A DNA stretch of 64,000 bases from Muribaculaceae bacterium Isolate-036 (Harlan). GTDB taxonomy: Bacteria; Bacteroidota; Bacteroidia; Bacteroidales; Muribaculaceae. The notes under the pieces were generated by a model, which saw nothing but the letters and a program-made list of their open reading frames with translations, was not told the origin of the DNA and did not search any database. The stretch covers positions 1-64,000 of the forward strand of contig RIAY01000003.1 of the NCBI GenBank assembly GCA_003833075.1. The letters are read 5' to 3'. Below, piece after piece: positions 16,908 through 27,901 of the stretch. Position 1 is the stretch's first letter. Every line of letters begins with the position of its first letter. The translations under genes were made by a program, and so were the position numbers.

Positions 16908-18977
16908 ATGGAAAAAAAGAAACAATCAGATAAAGAGTTGATTTCGGCTGAAGCGGAGATTATAGACAATAAAATCCTGCCGGAGGCTGTGGAAGTTATG
17001 GCGGAGGAGGTTCCCGAACTGAAAACTTTTGCGGATCTTGGTGTGGATGAAACGTTTCTGCGAGGGATCTCTGAGATGGGTTTTGTACATCCGATGCCTA
17101 TACAGGAGATGGTGATTCCACATCTTCTTGAAAAAGAGGGAGATGTTGTGGGTCTTGCGCAAACCGGAACCGGCAAGACCGCAGCATTCGGTCTGCCGGT
17201 GCTTCAACGCATAAATGTGGAGTTGTCTGTGCCACAGGCACTTGTTATCGCTCCGACCCGTGAATTATGCCTTCAGATAGCTGGGGATCTCGCGGATTTC
17301 TCTAAATATGCCGACAGAATAAAGATTCTCCCGGTGTATGGAGGTTCGAGCATAGAAAGCCAGATCCGCACTCTGGGCAAAGGCGTTCAGGTCATAGTGG
17401 CAACTCCGGGCAGACTTATAGACCTGATCAAGAGGGGAGTTGTGAAACTCGACAATGTGCACACGGTCATACTTGACGAGGCAGACGAGATGCTGAACAT
17501 GGGGTTCCTTGATGATATCGATGAAATCCTGTCGCATGTTCCGGAAGACCGCAAGATGCTGATGTTTTCGGCAACAATGCCCAAAGAAATATCGCAGATA
17601 GCAAGAAAATACATGCGAGACGCTGTTGAATTCGTTGCCGGAAACCGCAACGAGGGGTCGAAGAATGTGCGGCATATCTATTATATGGTCAAAGCACATG
17701 ACAAATATCTCGCGCTCAAAAGGGTGGTTGACAACAGTCCCAACATCTACGGCATAGTTTTCTGCCGCACAAAGAAGGAGACTCAGGAAGTTGCCGACAA
17801 ACTCATCGCCGATGGCTATAATGCAGATTGTCTGCACGGAGACCTTTCGCAGGCTCAGCGGGATCTTGCAATGAAAAAATTCAGAGACCATGTGACGCAG
17901 CTCCTGATAGCGACCGATGTCGCTGCACGCGGGCTTGATGTGGATGACCTTACGCACGTGATAAATTTCGGTCTTCCCGACGATGTGGCGGTCTATACGC
18001 ACAGGAGCGGTCGAACAGGCCGTGCCAACAAGACAGGAGTCTCGGTAGCAATTATACACTCCCGCGAGAAGCACAAGATAAGGCTAATTGAAAACAAGAT
18101 AGGAAAGGACTTCGAATATCTCAAGGTTCCGACTCCGGAACATATTATTGAGAAACAGCTCTATAATCTTGCCGACCGCCTTGAGCGCGTAGAGGTCAAT
18201 GAGAGTGAGATCGGGAAATACCTTCCCGGTGTCCGCAAAAAACTTGAATGGCTTTCGGAAGAGGATCTGTTGAAACGAGTGCTTTCGCTTGAATTCAACC
18301 GTCTTCTCGCATATTATCAGAATATGCCCGATATCGATCTTAACGAATCCGACAAGGGGAAGAAAGGTAGAAAGGAATCCGAGCCGCGTGAGAAGAAAGA
18401 CAAGGATCGCAGAGAAGCCGAAGATGGATATGAAAGGCTGATGGTCAACATCGGTAAGTCAAACGGTTTCTTCCCCGGCAATCTCATGGAGCTTGTCAAC
18501 AAGAACGTCGCCGGTCCGAAACCGGTCATAGGACGTATAGATCTGTTGCCCGGATATACGCTGTTCGATGTGCGTAAGGATGATGCGCACAGAGTGCTTG
18601 ATGCTTTGAAACATGCAGACTTTTTCGGAGACAAGATATATGCGGAGGTTGCCACAGACCGTGACTACTCCGCTGAATCCAAAAAAGCGAGAAGAGGCGG
18701 AAAGAAATATTCCAAAGATAAGGATGAGAGCGCGGGGAGAGGATCTTCAAGCCGTGGCGAGAGAAAATCCGCATCGCAAAAGAAAGATTCCAAATCAAAG
18801 AGAAGCAAGAATCGTGATGCCATGGATGACTATATCGTGGATTTTGTTTCTTCAAAACTGAATAAAAGCAAGGATTCGAAAAAGATCAAGGATTCGAAAA
18901 AAAGTAAGAAAGAGAAGAAGGGGAAATCTTCTAAGAAGCCGAAATATAACGGCAACTATGATATTTTTATGAAATAA
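16908..18977 (+). CDS. deaD: DEAD-box RNA helicase with DbpA-like RNA-binding domain
   Basis: A 689-residue ATP-dependent RNA helicase of the DeaD/CsdA class, active in ribosome assembly and RNA turnover. Motif I AQTGTGKT is at residues 84-91, DEAD at 190-193, SAT at 221-223, and HRSGRTGR marks motif VI. A DbpA/CsdA-type RNA-binding domain follows around residues 505-585 (GFFPGNL through TLFDVRK). The protein ends in about 100 residues rich in Lys and Ser, probably disordered and RNA-binding. The DUF3256 gene begins 10 nt after the stop. Confidence 0.92.
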   Translation: MEKKKQSDKELISAEAEIIDNKILPEAVEVMAEEVPELKTFADLGVDETFLRGISEMGFVHPMPIQEMVIPHLLEKEGDVVGLAQTGTGKTAAFGLPVLQRINVELSVPQALVIAPTRELCLQIAGDLADFSKYADRIKILPVYGGSSIESQIRTLGKGVQVIVATPGRLIDLIKRGVVKLDNVHTVILDEADEMLNMGFLDDIDEILSHVPEDRKMLMFSATMPKEISQIARKYMRDAVEFVAGNRNEGSKNVRHIYYMVKAHDKYLALKRVVDNSPNIYGIVFCRTKKETQEVADKLIADGYNADCLHGDLSQAQRDLAMKKFRDHVTQLLIATDVAARGLDVDDLTHVINFGLPDDVAVYTHRSGRTGRANKTGVSVAIIHSREKHKIRLIENKIGKDFEYLKVPTPEHIIEKQLYNLADRLERVEVNESEIGKYLPGVRKKLEWLSEEDLLKRVLSLEFNRLLAYYQNMPDIDLNESDKGKKGRKESEPREKKDKDRREAEDGYERLMVNIGKSNGFFPGNLMELVNKNVAGPKPVIGRIDLLPGYTLFDVRKDDAHRVLDALKHADFFGDKIYAEVATDRDYSAESKKARRGGKKYSKDKDESAGRGSSSRGERKSASQKKDSKSKRSKNRDAMDDYIVDFVSSKLNKSKDSKKIKDSKKSKKEKKGKSSKKPKYNGNYDIFMK

Positions 18978-18987
18978 ATGTATAAGT

Positions 18988-19647
18988 ATGAAAGGGGTCT
19001 GTATACTTGTAATTTTGATGGTGTCGGCATTGTCAGCGAACATGCGGGCAGAGATTGTGGCACACGATACGATTACCGCTTCTGAGGCGTTTGTTGAGTT
19101 GCCGATATCTGTGCTTGACCTTATCGATAAGTCAAGACGTATGGATATGCTTGACTATTACGCTGCCGACAGCATCGCAAAAATACCGAATGTCATGGAG
19201 GGCTTGTCTTTTCTTGACAAGGTTACTCGCGATTACGTTAAGGCTAATCTGACTCCTGTTTCGACAATCACGGTCAAAGTGCTTCCTTTGAAACGGGGAG
19301 AAGTGGTCATGACCGCCTATACGATCGGCGACAAAGACCAGGCTTATGACACGGAACTGCGGTTTTACGATTCCAATTACACTGAGCTGAAAACCGCAAA
19401 GTTCATAAAGCCTGCCACTCTTGATGATTTTTTTGATTATCCTGATAAGGAGTCGAAGAAGAGAGTTGCGGAACTTGTGCCATTCCCCACTGTGCGCTAT
19501 GAGCCTGATGTAAACGGAACGGGGATGAGTGCCGAACTTACCGTCGGGCAGTTCATGAGCGCCGATGATTATGCGAGTATAAAGCCGTTGCTGAAACCTC
19601 GGCTGCACTACAAGTGGACCGGCTCCAAATTCAATTTGGAGAAATAA
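18988..19647 (+). CDS. DUF3256-family exported protein
   Basis: A 219-residue protein with an N-terminal signal peptide. It matches the Bacteroidetes-specific DUF3256 family, recognised from the ELPISVLDLIDKSRRMDMLDYY-type opening (here near residues 33-54). The function of the family is unknown. It starts 10 nt after the helicase gene and is probably cotranscribed with it. The gltX promoter is embedded in its last codons. Confidence 0.78.
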   Translation: MKGVCILVILMVSALSANMRAEIVAHDTITASEAFVELPISVLDLIDKSRRMDMLDYYAADSIAKIPNVMEGLSFLDKVTRDYVKANLTPVSTITVKVLPLKRGEVVMTAYTIGDKDQAYDTELRFYDSNYTELKTAKFIKPATLDDFFDYPDKESKKRVAELVPFPTVRYEPDVNGTGMSAELTVGQFMSADDYASIKPLLKPRLHYKWTGSKFNLEK

Positions 19648-19666
19648 TTGAAATAGATTAATTTTG
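19635..19666 (+). promoter_or_regulatory. Consensus promoter of gltX
   Basis: A TTTG at 19635-19638 and TAATTTTG at 19659-19666 with a 20-nt spacer match the Bacteroidetes consensus. The -33 box lies inside the end of the DUF3256 coding region. Transcription should begin near 19673. Confidence 0.8.
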
Positions 19667-19722
19667 CAGAAACATAGGCTGTTTGTGCAGCTGTTTCTCA
19701 AAAACACAACACTACCAACATT

Positions 19723-21252
19723 ATGGAACGCAAAGTAAGAGTACGTTTTGCCCCCTCTCCAACAGGACCGCTTCATATCGGCGGAGTCCGTACGGCTCTG
19801 TATAATTATTTGTTCGCACGCGCCAACGGCGGCGACATGATACTGAGAATTGAAGATACAGATTCGCGCCGTTTTGTGCCCGGTGCGGAGGAATATATAA
19901 ACGAATCTCTCGCATGGCTCGGAATCGGCATAGACGAAGGTGTGCGCGAAGGCGGCGAATTCGGTCCCTACAAGCAGAGTCAGCGCAGAGACATATATCG
20001 TGAATATGTAAAAATACTCCTTGATTCAGGCAAAGCCTACATCGCATTCGACACACCTGAGGAGCTTGAGGCAGCCAGGACTGCCACTCCAAATTTCCAG
20101 TATGACGCGTCTACACGCGGCTCAATGCGCAATTCATTGACCATGTCTGACGAGGAGGTCAAAGCCCTTATAGACGGTGGCACGCAGTATGTGGTGCGGT
20201 TCAGGATAGAACCAGACAGGGAAGTCCGTGTAAATGACCTGATACGCGGAGAAGTTATTGTGAATTCTTCTATTCTTGATGACAAGGTTCTTTACAAAAG
20301 TGCTGACGATCTTCCCACATATCATCTCGCCAATATAGTAGATGATCATCTCATGGAGGTGAGTCACGTGATTCGCGGAGAGGAATGGCTGCCGTCTGCG
20401 CCGTTGCATGTACTTTTGTATGAGGCTTTCGGCTGGAATGACACGATGCCCAGTTTCGTGCATCTGCCGTTGTTGCTGAAGCCCGTAGGCAACGGGAAAC
20501 TTTCAAAAAGGGACGGTGACAAACTCGGGTTTCCGGTATTCCCGCTTGAATGGCACGATCCGAATTCCGGTGAAATCTCGTCCGGCTACAGGGAGAAAGG
20601 TTATCTTCCGGAAGCGGTGGTGAACTTCCTGGCGCTTTTAGGCTGGAACCCCGGGGATGATTCGGAGCTGATGGATATGGATGAACTGGTAAGAAAATTC
20701 TCGTTTGATCATTGTTCCAAGGCAGGAGCAAAGTTCGATTATCAGAAAGGGATATGGTTCAACCATGAATACCTGATGAAAAAGGATAACGATGAACTGG
20801 CTGCTCTGTTTATGCCTGTTCTTGCAGAGAAAGGCATTTCAGGTTTCTCTCCGGATTATGTGGCAAAAGCTCTCGGAATGGTGAAAGGGAGAGCCAATCT
20901 GATTCCTGATCTTTGGAGTCAGGCTGATTTCTTCTTCGTTGCTCCTGTGGCTTATGCCGAAAAGGATGTCAGGAAACGGTGGAGCGCTGATACACCCCGC
21001 ATTATGGAGGAGCTGATCGTCATATTGGAAGGAATTGAAGACATGACTTCGGCAAATGCTGAAAAAATAGTGCTTGACTGGATTTCAGAGAAAGGTTATC
21101 ATTTGGGTAATGTCATGAACGCATTCCGTCTTGCTGTTGTCGGAGCATGCCGCGGCCCGCATATGTTCGATATAACAGAACTCATGCCCAAAAACGAGGT
21201 AATTGACAGAATTAGGAAGGCAATCGAAACTATACCGGCACCTGAGAAATGA
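19723..21252 (+). CDS. gltX: Glutamyl-tRNA synthetase
   Basis: A 509-residue class I aminoacyl-tRNA synthetase charging tRNA-Glu. The HIGH-equivalent motif is PLHIGG near residues 15-20 and the KMSKS-equivalent is KLSKRDGD. The length is typical. It is the first gene of a three-gene run: its last four bases overlap the waaA start (ATGA). Confidence 0.96.
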   Translation: MERKVRVRFAPSPTGPLHIGGVRTALYNYLFARANGGDMILRIEDTDSRRFVPGAEEYINESLAWLGIGIDEGVREGGEFGPYKQSQRRDIYREYVKILLDSGKAYIAFDTPEELEAARTATPNFQYDASTRGSMRNSLTMSDEEVKALIDGGTQYVVRFRIEPDREVRVNDLIRGEVIVNSSILDDKVLYKSADDLPTYHLANIVDDHLMEVSHVIRGEEWLPSAPLHVLLYEAFGWNDTMPSFVHLPLLLKPVGNGKLSKRDGDKLGFPVFPLEWHDPNSGEISSGYREKGYLPEAVVNFLALLGWNPGDDSELMDMDELVRKFSFDHCSKAGAKFDYQKGIWFNHEYLMKKDNDELAALFMPVLAEKGISGFSPDYVAKALGMVKGRANLIPDLWSQADFFFVAPVAYAEKDVRKRWSADTPRIMEELIVILEGIEDMTSANAEKIVLDWISEKGYHLGNVMNAFRLAVVGACRGPHMFDITELMPKNEVIDRIRKAIETIPAPEK

Positions 21253-22556
21253 GACTACCACATCCTAAAGAGGTGAGGGGATTCCTCGCCGAAGGTTGTC
21301 GGCAACTTTTGGAGAAGCCCCTGTATTCAGGGGCTATTTCCGCATTTGGGGTTGGCGTGAAAGTTGCCGGCTTTAAAAATTCCAAGGCTCGTCTGCTTAG
21401 TGAAGGGCAGAAGGAGATCTGGCGCCGTCTCGATGAATCAATCGAGGCAGATGCGCGTTATATATGGGTTCATGCCGCCTCGCTGGGTGAGTTCGAGCAA
21501 GGACGCCCCATTATCGAGAAAATAAGGAAAGAGCGTCCGGAATATAAGATTCTTCTGACTTTCTTCTCTCCGTCGGGATATGAAGTCCGTAAGAATTATA
21601 GCGGTGCGGACTGTGTGTGCTATCTCCCGTTCGACACCCCCGGCAGAGTGCGTCGCTTTATTGACAAGGTTAATCCGGAGATTGCCATATTCGTGAAATA
21701 TGAATTCTGGCGCAATTATCTCCACGAATTGTGGCGCCGCCAGATTCCCGTTTACCTTATAAGTGCCGTTTTTCGTCCGGATCAGTTTTTCTTCAAGCGT
21801 CGCAGTGCCTGGTACGGATACTGGCTAAAATGGTATACCAGAATTTTCGTTCAGGATGAACGTAGCCGCCAGCTGCTGCATTCCATAAGGGTAGACAGTG
21901 TGGATGTGTGTGGAGATACCAGATTTGACAGAGTGTCGGACATCAGAGCCGCGAGAAAACCGATTCCTTTGATAGAACGTTTTGCCGGCACTCCCGGAAA
22001 GAATAAAGTGATGATGGCAGGGAGCAGCTGGCCTGAAGACGAACGTGTCTATGCCGAATGGTTTGACAGACACCCGGAAATCAAACTTGTGATTGCTCCG
22101 CATGAATTTGATAAGGAGAGACTTGATACATTGGTGTCACTTTTCAAGAATGGAGCAGTGCTCATGAGTGAGGCTCAGAAAGACGAGGCACTTCTTGACG
22201 GGAAACAGGTTCTTGTGATCGATTGCTTCGGACTGTTGTCTTCGGCTTATGCATATTGCAATGTGGCATATGTCGGCGGTGGTTTTGGAGCCGGACTTCA
22301 CAATATAAATGAAGCTGCCGTATATGATGTGCCCGTTTTTTACGGACCTAATAATGAGAAATTCATTGAAGCAGGTGAAATGGCATCGTCAGGGGGTGGA
22401 ATCCCGATTGCTTCGAAAGAGGACTTCGAGCGCATGGCGGATATTCTTTTTTACAATGACAGGGAACGCGAAACCCGCGGACGCAATGCCGGTGACTATA
22501 TACGCGCCAAAATAGGCGCAACAGATAAAATTTTTGATATCATATTTCCATCATGA
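21249..22556 (+). CDS. waaA: 3-deoxy-D-manno-octulosonic acid transferase
   Basis: A 435-residue Kdo transferase (KdtA/WaaA, GT30), which attaches Kdo to lipid A at the inner membrane. The family block [15 protein letters not shown] is near residue 75, and the C-terminal [15 protein letters not shown] signature of the nucleotide-sugar site is present. An N-terminal hydrophobic segment is weaker than in E. coli. It overlaps gltX by 4 nt at its start and the arabinofuranosidase gene by 4 nt at its end. Confidence 0.93.
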   Translation: MRLPHPKEVRGFLAEGCRQLLEKPLYSGAISAFGVGVKVAGFKNSKARLLSEGQKEIWRRLDESIEADARYIWVHAASLGEFEQGRPIIEKIRKERPEYKILLTFFSPSGYEVRKNYSGADCVCYLPFDTPGRVRRFIDKVNPEIAIFVKYEFWRNYLHELWRRQIPVYLISAVFRPDQFFFKRRSAWYGYWLKWYTRIFVQDERSRQLLHSIRVDSVDVCGDTRFDRVSDIRAARKPIPLIERFAGTPGKNKVMMAGSSWPEDERVYAEWFDRHPEIKLVIAPHEFDKERLDTLVSLFKNGAVLMSEAQKDEALLDGKQVLVIDCFGLLSSAYAYCNVAYVGGGFGAGLHNINEAAVYDVPVFYGPNNEKFIEAGEMASSGGGIPIASKEDFERMADILFYNDRERETRGRNAGDYIRAKIGATDKIFDIIFPS

Positions 22557-24520
22557 AATCTAAATCGTTAAAACTCATCGCAATTGCAATGACGGCAGGG
22601 TCGTTGATGGCATCTGCCGCCGGACTACAAAAAACATTGACCATCAATACGTCCAAAAAAGGTGCGGAAATTCCGAAGACGATGTACGGTCTTTTCTTCG
22701 AGGATATCAATTTCGGTGCCGATGGAGGTCTTTATGCGGAGAAAATCAAGAACCGCTCTTTCGAATTCGATTATCCTCTTCAGGGATGGAAGGCTGCCGG
22801 TAAAGTCGAAGTGAAAAACAATGGTCCGTTCCCGCGTAATCCCCATTATGTGGAGCTCAGACCTTCCGGACACTCAGACAAGCACACGGCTCTTGTGAAC
22901 GAGGGCTTCTTCGGTGTCTCGTTCGAGAAAGACTCCGTATATGATTTCAGTGTGTACGCCCGAGTACCCGACGGAGGAAAGTCAACAATCGAGGTTCAGC
23001 TCATAAACGAGGCGACTCATGGCGGCAACCAGACATATGCTTCGAAAAAGATTGATATATCCGGCAAGGAGTGGAAACGTTATGACTGCTCGCTGACCCC
23101 ATCAAAAACAGTATTGAAAGGACAGTTGCGCATTTTCCTCAAGAAACCGGAGAATACTGTCGATCTTGAGCATATATCGCTTTTCCCCCGCAATAATATC
23201 AACGGGTTGCGTGCCGATCTTGTCAAAAGACTTGCCGACCTTAAGCCGGGTGTGTTCCGCTTCCCGGGCGGATGTATTGTCGAGGGTACTGATCTCGCAA
23301 CCCGTTATCAGTGGAAAAACACTGTAGGAGCACCCGAGAACAGACCTCTGAATGAAAACAGATGGCAATATACTTTTACCCATCATTTCTTCCCCGATTA
23401 TTATCAGACCTACGGACTCGGCTTTTATGAATATTTCGTTCTCAGCGAATTGCTCGGAGCCGCTCCTCTTCCTGTTGTAAACGTTGGTCTTTCGTGCCAG
23501 TACCAGAATCATGACATGTCTGCGCATGTGCCTGTTTCGGAGCTTGATCCGTATATTCAGGATGCTCTTGACCTTATAGAATTCGCCAATGGTCCGGTGT
23601 CGTCAAAATGGGGAGCACTCCGCGCAGAGATGGGTCATCCGGCACCGTTCGGTCTGAAATATATAGGAGTTGGCAACGAGCAGTGGGGACCGGAATATGT
23701 AGAGCGTCTTGCACCGTTTGTCAAAGCCATACGTGCGAAATATCCTGAAATCCGCATCATAGGTTCCTCCGGTCCGGATTCGGAAGGTGATAAGTTTGAT
23801 TATCTCTGGCCCGAGATGAAGAAATTGAAAGTAGATCTTGTAGACGAACATTTCTATCGTCCCGATGAATGGTTCCTCAGTCAGGGAGCCCGTTATGATT
23901 CATATGACCGCAAAGGCCCCAAAGTGTTTGCCGGAGAATATGCGTGCCACACCAAAGGGCACAACCAGAACCATTTCGGTGCCGCGCTTTGCGAGGCGGC
24001 ATTCATGACCGGACTCGAACGCAATGCCGATATAGTGGAAATGGCTACTTATGCTCCTCTTTTCGCGCATGTCGACGGATGGCAATGGCGTCCCGACATG
24101 ATATGGTTTGACAATCTCCGCAGCATGCCTACAGCGAGCTATTATGTTCAGCAGATGTACGGACTCAACCGCGGGTCGCGTGTCGTGCCGACGACTCTCG
24201 ACAAGCGTCCGGCTGCCGGTCTTGACGGTCAGGATGGCTTGTTTGCGACAGTAGCGTATGATGAAGACGCGAAAGATTATATAGTGAAAATTGCGAACAC
24301 ATCTGACTCTGCGCAGGAAATCAAACTTGATTTCAAGGGTTACAAGGGGAAATTCTCGAAGATGACAGTGGAGACGCTGCACGCTGATGAAAAAACGGAG
24401 AATACCCTTGACAATCCGGATCTCGTGAAACCCGAGAAACGTGAAATATCGATTGAGTCCACGTCAACTCCTGTCGTAGAGGTGCCTGCCAGAACATTTG
24501 CGATATATCGTATCCGGTGA
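22553..24520 (+). CDS. GH51 alpha-L-arabinofuranosidase, exported
   Basis: A 655-residue glycoside hydrolase of family GH51 that removes arabinofuranosyl side chains from plant polysaccharides. A signal peptide ends near ASAAG. The family opening TMYGLFFEDINFG lies near residue 43. A carbohydrate-binding-like region follows before the catalytic barrel. The acid/base Glu is in GNEQW near residue 376 and the nucleophile Glu in AGEYACH near 461. It is translationally coupled to waaA (ATGA), unusual for a polysaccharide-utilisation enzyme. No SusC/SusD pair is in the window. Confidence 0.92.
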   Translation: MKSKSLKLIAIAMTAGSLMASAAGLQKTLTINTSKKGAEIPKTMYGLFFEDINFGADGGLYAEKIKNRSFEFDYPLQGWKAAGKVEVKNNGPFPRNPHYVELRPSGHSDKHTALVNEGFFGVSFEKDSVYDFSVYARVPDGGKSTIEVQLINEATHGGNQTYASKKIDISGKEWKRYDCSLTPSKTVLKGQLRIFLKKPENTVDLEHISLFPRNNINGLRADLVKRLADLKPGVFRFPGGCIVEGTDLATRYQWKNTVGAPENRPLNENRWQYTFTHHFFPDYYQTYGLGFYEYFVLSELLGAAPLPVVNVGLSCQYQNHDMSAHVPVSELDPYIQDALDLIEFANGPVSSKWGALRAEMGHPAPFGLKYIGVGNEQWGPEYVERLAPFVKAIRAKYPEIRIIGSSGPDSEGDKFDYLWPEMKKLKVDLVDEHFYRPDEWFLSQGARYDSYDRKGPKVFAGEYACHTKGHNQNHFGAALCEAAFMTGLERNADIVEMATYAPLFAHVDGWQWRPDMIWFDNLRSMPTASYYVQQMYGLNRGSRVVPTTLDKRPAAGLDGQDGLFATVAYDEDAKDYIVKIANTSDSAQEIKLDFKGYKGKFSKMTVETLHADEKTENTLDNPDLVKPEKREISIESTSTPVVEVPARTFAIYRIR

Positions 24521-24537
24521 TCATGAAGTTGGATTAC

Positions 24538-24570
24538 TCAAGTTTCGCAAGTTACACTTGCGAAACTTGA
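24538..24570 (+). terminator. Perfect 15-bp hairpin after the gltX-waaA-GH51 run
   Basis: Arms at 24538-24552 and 24556-24570 are perfectly complementary with a TAC loop. The hairpin starts 18 nt after the arabinofuranosidase stop. There is no long T tract, but AT-rich sequence follows. Confidence 0.75.
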
Positions 24571-24603
24571 ATTGAATTATTAACTTGATTATATATTATA
24601 AAA

Positions 24604-25275
24604 GTGGCAAGATTTGATAAACTTGAAGTGATGAACAAGATGGCGTCTGCTCCCATGGTGCCGGTGTTCTATCACAAAAATGCCGAAACTGCAAAGGCTG
24701 TTGTCAAAGCGTGTTATGAAGGTGGAGTCCGTCTGTTCGAATTTACCAACAGAGGCGATTTCGCTCACGAGGTTTTTGAGGAGGTGGTGAAATTCGCCGC
24801 TGTTGAATGCCCGGAAATGGCTGTGGGGGTAGGCTCTGTCGTAGAGCCTGCTGCAGCTGCGCTTTATATGCAGTTGGGCGCGTGCTTCGTTGTCGGTCCG
24901 CTGTTCAATGCGGAGGTGGCAAAGATCTGTAACCGTCGCGGCATCCCGTATATCCCGGGATGCGGCAGCGTGTCGGAAGTGGGTTGGGCTCAGGAAGCGG
25001 GCTGCGAGGTCTGCAAGCTTTTCCCTGGAGATGTTCTCGGAACCAAACTCGTGAAAGGGCTCATGGCGCCAATGCCATGGTCAAGAATTATGGTCACAGG
25101 TGGTGTCGAACCCACGGAGGAAAATCTGAAATCCTGGTTTGGAGCAGGTGCTTTCTGTGTTGGTATGGGATCGAAACTCTTCCCTAAAGAAGTGATTGCT
25201 GCGGCTGACTGGGAGGTTGTTTCGCAGAAATGCCGTGACTGTTTCAGCTGGATCAGCAATCGAAAAGATAGTTGA
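24604..25275 (+). CDS. eda: KDPG/KHG aldolase
   Basis: A 223-residue class I aldolase that splits 2-keto-3-deoxy-6-phosphogluconate to pyruvate and glyceraldehyde 3-phosphate. The opening [10 protein letters not shown], the Schiff-base lysine in CKLFPGD and the phosphate loop [11 protein letters not shown] are all present. The start is the GTG at 24604, giving the usual N terminus; an ATG at 24631 would cut nine residues. Its 3' end overlaps the convergent DUF2461 gene by 23 nt. No other Entner-Doudoroff or uronate genes are near. Confidence 0.9.
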   Translation: MARFDKLEVMNKMASAPMVPVFYHKNAETAKAVVKACYEGGVRLFEFTNRGDFAHEVFEEVVKFAAVECPEMAVGVGSVVEPAAAALYMQLGACFVVGPLFNAEVAKICNRRGIPYIPGCGSVSEVGWAQEAGCEVCKLFPGDVLGTKLVKGLMAPMPWSRIMVTGGVEPTEENLKSWFGAGAFCVGMGSKLFPKEVIAAADWEVVSQKCRDCFSWISNRKDS

Positions 25276-25909
25276 TGAAATCATTGAATGGCTTCTGTGT
25301 TTTCATGTACGAGAGAATATTCTCCACGGCATCGCGTGATTTCATGAAAGAATCCGGCACAGGAGCCATCACCGTGTAGTCGCGCGGTTTCAGAAGATCG
25401 ATATATTCCCAATCTTTGGGGAATCCTTTGGGAGCAGTCTTTAGAAGATTGCTCCCGACTTCTTTATAGCGCTCCCTGAATACGGGAGCGTTTATTATTT
25501 CAAGGTATTCGTCAATGTTGTCGTAGATCGACTGTCTGATTTCCTTGAGCAACGGCGCCGGAGGGCACCAGCATCCACCCCCTACAAAAGAATTGCCCGG
25601 TTCAAGATGGATGTAATATCCGCAACGGTCGCTTTTTTTGTTGCCGCCGGGACAGATGAATATTCCGATATGTGTCTTGTATGGTGTTTTGTCGGGAGAG
25701 AAACGCGTGTCTCGGTATATTCTGTAGGTGCAGTCAGACGGCGTCAGCCTTGCGGCTTCCGGGTTTATTGTTGCAGTGGCGTTTATAAGCTGTTGCGTGA
25801 AAGCATCTACTGTAGCTTTTACCTTAAGGTATCTCTCCTTGTTTGCGTTAAACCATTCGCGGTTATTGTTTTTCTTTAGTTCTTTTAGGAAATTGTATAT
25901 CTCGTTCAT
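25253..25909 (-). CDS. DUF2461-family protein
   Basis: A 218-residue protein of the DUF2461 (TIGR02453) family. The family features are visible: [11 protein letters not shown] near the N terminus, then [16 protein letters not shown] and the GGGCWCP segment. Its biochemical function is not established. It begins 12 nt after the PorE-like gene on the same strand and may be cotranscribed, though the two functions have no known link. Confidence 0.82.
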   Translation of the reverse strand: MNEIYNFLKELKKNNNREWFNANKERYLKVKATVDAFTQQLINATATINPEAARLTPSDCTYRIYRDTRFSPDKTPYKTHIGIFICPGGNKKSDRCGYYIHLEPGNSFVGGGCWCPPAPLLKEIRQSIYDNIDEYLEIINAPVFRERYKEVGSNLLKTAPKGFPKDWEYIDLLKPRDYTVMAPVPDSFMKSRDAVENILSYMKTQKPFNDFINYLFDC

Positions 25910-25921
25910 TTTAAATTAATT

Positions 25922-27901
25922 TCAGTAATATTCATAATCGATCGATGTGACCTGAAACTCGGTGCGACGGTTTATCTGGTCCGCTGCTTCTTGATCTTCC
26001 GGTGACAAAGATTCGATGAAAGCCTCGTCAAGCAGCGTCTCTTCGGGAAATTGCGGGTATTCGCGGTTTAGACGTTTTGTTATTCGTTTAGGTGTTGATT
26101 CCCCATACCCCTTCCAAGTGAGACGACCGGGATCTATGCCTGCCGCAATCAGATAATCGACAACGCTTTTGGCTCGTCTGTTTGACAATTCGATATTGTA
26201 TTCATCAGAACCTTTGCGGTCTGTATGCGCGCCCATCTCGATAGTGACATTCGGATTTTCATTGAGGATAGCGACCATTTCGTCAAGAGCCGTCTTTGAC
26301 TCAGGTCGCAAGGAGGCTTTGTCGAAGTCATAGAAGATGTTTTCCACAACCTGGGGCTTATTGATGGCAGCCAAGATGAAATCAACGCCATAATCGGCGT
26401 TTTCCTCTTCCATGCCTGAAGTAAATTCTTGCTTGACATTCAGATATCCCTTGGCTCCCGCTTTCATGACATATTTAACCCCTCTTTCGAGCCTGAACCG
26501 GAAAGAGCCGTCATCGCGTGCGATCTCTTTCTGGTTTGAGCCATCGTCACCGACTATTCTTATTATTGCGTTTGGCACGGGTTCCTCGTCCTTGTCCAGT
26601 ACATATCCCGATATGGTTACTTTAATTTCCGGCAGTTCAAAGCTATAGATGCTGTCATATCCACGTGCATCGCGGCGGTTGGAACTGAAAAAACCCGACT
26701 CGCCTTCTCCGAAGGTTATACCGAAATCATCCCCCGGACTGTTGATCGGTATGCCCATGTTCTCCACGCTCCATCGCTGACCGGTGCTGTTGAGGGTTGC
26801 CCGGAAAAGGTCGAGACCTCCGAAACCGGGATGTCCGTCGGAAGAAAAATAGAGTAAAGAGTCAGTGCGCACATATGGAAACATTTCATCGCCAGATGTG
26901 TTTATCTGCTCGCCCATATTTTCCAGTGACCCTGTCGGCGATTTAAGATTGATTCGCCATATGTCTTTCCCTCCGAAGCCTCCCGGCATGTCTGAGCAGA
27001 AATAGAGGTACGTTCCGTCAGGCGACACCGCCGGGTGTCCGTAGGCGGATAAAGTGTCAGCAGTGATTTCATATTTCTGAGGTGCGCTCCATGAGGCATC
27101 CGAACGGCGGGAAGTGTAGATTTCCACAGAAGTGTCGGAATTCAGCGATCTTCGCGCCATTGTAAGATACATTGTCTGACCGTCGGGCGAGAAACTTACC
27201 ACTCCTTCGTCGGCATCCGTATTCAGTTCCCCTTCCGCCGGTTCCGGTCTTTGCCATTCGCCACGTTCGTTTTTAGTGGAGAAGAATATATCGGATTTCT
27301 TAGTTCCTGTTATCTCGGATTTGTTTGTACCTGTGGCTTTTTCTGTTGAAGAAGTGAAATAAATTGTGTTCAGAGTTTTGTCAAGATACATAGGTGCGAA
27401 GTCGGATCTCTGAGAGTTGAAGATTTTTGCATTCCTGACAATGTAGCGGCTTTTCGGCTCGCCTTTAGCGCGTATAGCTTTCCTGCAGCCCCTTATGCCT
27501 TCCTTGGCGAGAGCGTCGTCCGGTCTCCACTCCAGAAAAGCAGTGTAAGCGTCTATGGCAGGATTGTATTTTCCCTCTGCCTGCAAAGACCTGCCAAGAT
27601 AATAGAAAGCCATTGAATCCGGATATTCGTATCTTATGGCGTTCTGGTATGCAGCCGATGCCCTTGGAGCCTGATTTAGCCTACGGTAACAGGTGGCGAG
27701 TCTGTAAGCGACCACACCGCGCAGTTCCCGTTCGTTTTTTGGCGAGAGCTTGTTATAGACGGCTCTATATGTTTTGGCAGCATTGAAAAACTCGCCGCGT
27801 TCCATCTGCTCGTTTGCTTCCGAGAGCTTGGGTGTCTTGCATCCGCATAATGCTGTCAGAAGCAGTGAGAGTGATAAAAAATAAATCGCGTTAAATCTCA
27901 T
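25922..27901 (-). CDS. PorE-like lipoprotein: TPR, PD40 propeller, CRD, OmpA-C
   Basis: A 659-residue outer-membrane lipoprotein (LCGC lipobox, Cys21). The domain order is TPR-like repeats (about 30-150), a PD40/WD40-type propeller (about 170-430, with SPDG and YFSSDG repeats), a carboxypeptidase-regulatory-like fold (about 435-515) and a C-terminal OmpA peptidoglycan-binding domain containing GAHTDRKGSDEYN. This is the architecture of PorE, the type IX secretion component that anchors the machine to peptidoglycan. The assignment is supported by the sorting-domain cargo cluster starting 1.5 kb away. A generic OmpA/WD40 lipoprotein is the alternative. Confidence 0.8.
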   Translation of the reverse strand: MRFNAIYFLSLSLLLTALCGCKTPKLSEANEQMERGEFFNAAKTYRAVYNKLSPKNERELRGVVAYRLATCYRRLNQAPRASAAYQNAIRYEYPDSMAFYYLGRSLQAEGKYNPAIDAYTAFLEWRPDDALAKEGIRGCRKAIRAKGEPKSRYIVRNAKIFNSQRSDFAPMYLDKTLNTIYFTSSTEKATGTNKSEITGTKKSDIFFSTKNERGEWQRPEPAEGELNTDADEGVVSFSPDGQTMYLTMARRSLNSDTSVEIYTSRRSDASWSAPQKYEITADTLSAYGHPAVSPDGTYLYFCSDMPGGFGGKDIWRINLKSPTGSLENMGEQINTSGDEMFPYVRTDSLLYFSSDGHPGFGGLDLFRATLNSTGQRWSVENMGIPINSPGDDFGITFGEGESGFFSSNRRDARGYDSIYSFELPEIKVTISGYVLDKDEEPVPNAIIRIVGDDGSNQKEIARDDGSFRFRLERGVKYVMKAGAKGYLNVKQEFTSGMEEENADYGVDFILAAINKPQVVENIFYDFDKASLRPESKTALDEMVAILNENPNVTIEMGAHTDRKGSDEYNIELSNRRAKSVVDYLIAAGIDPGRLTWKGYGESTPKRITKRLNREYPQFPEETLLDEAFIESLSPEDQEAADQINRRTEFQVTSIDYEYY

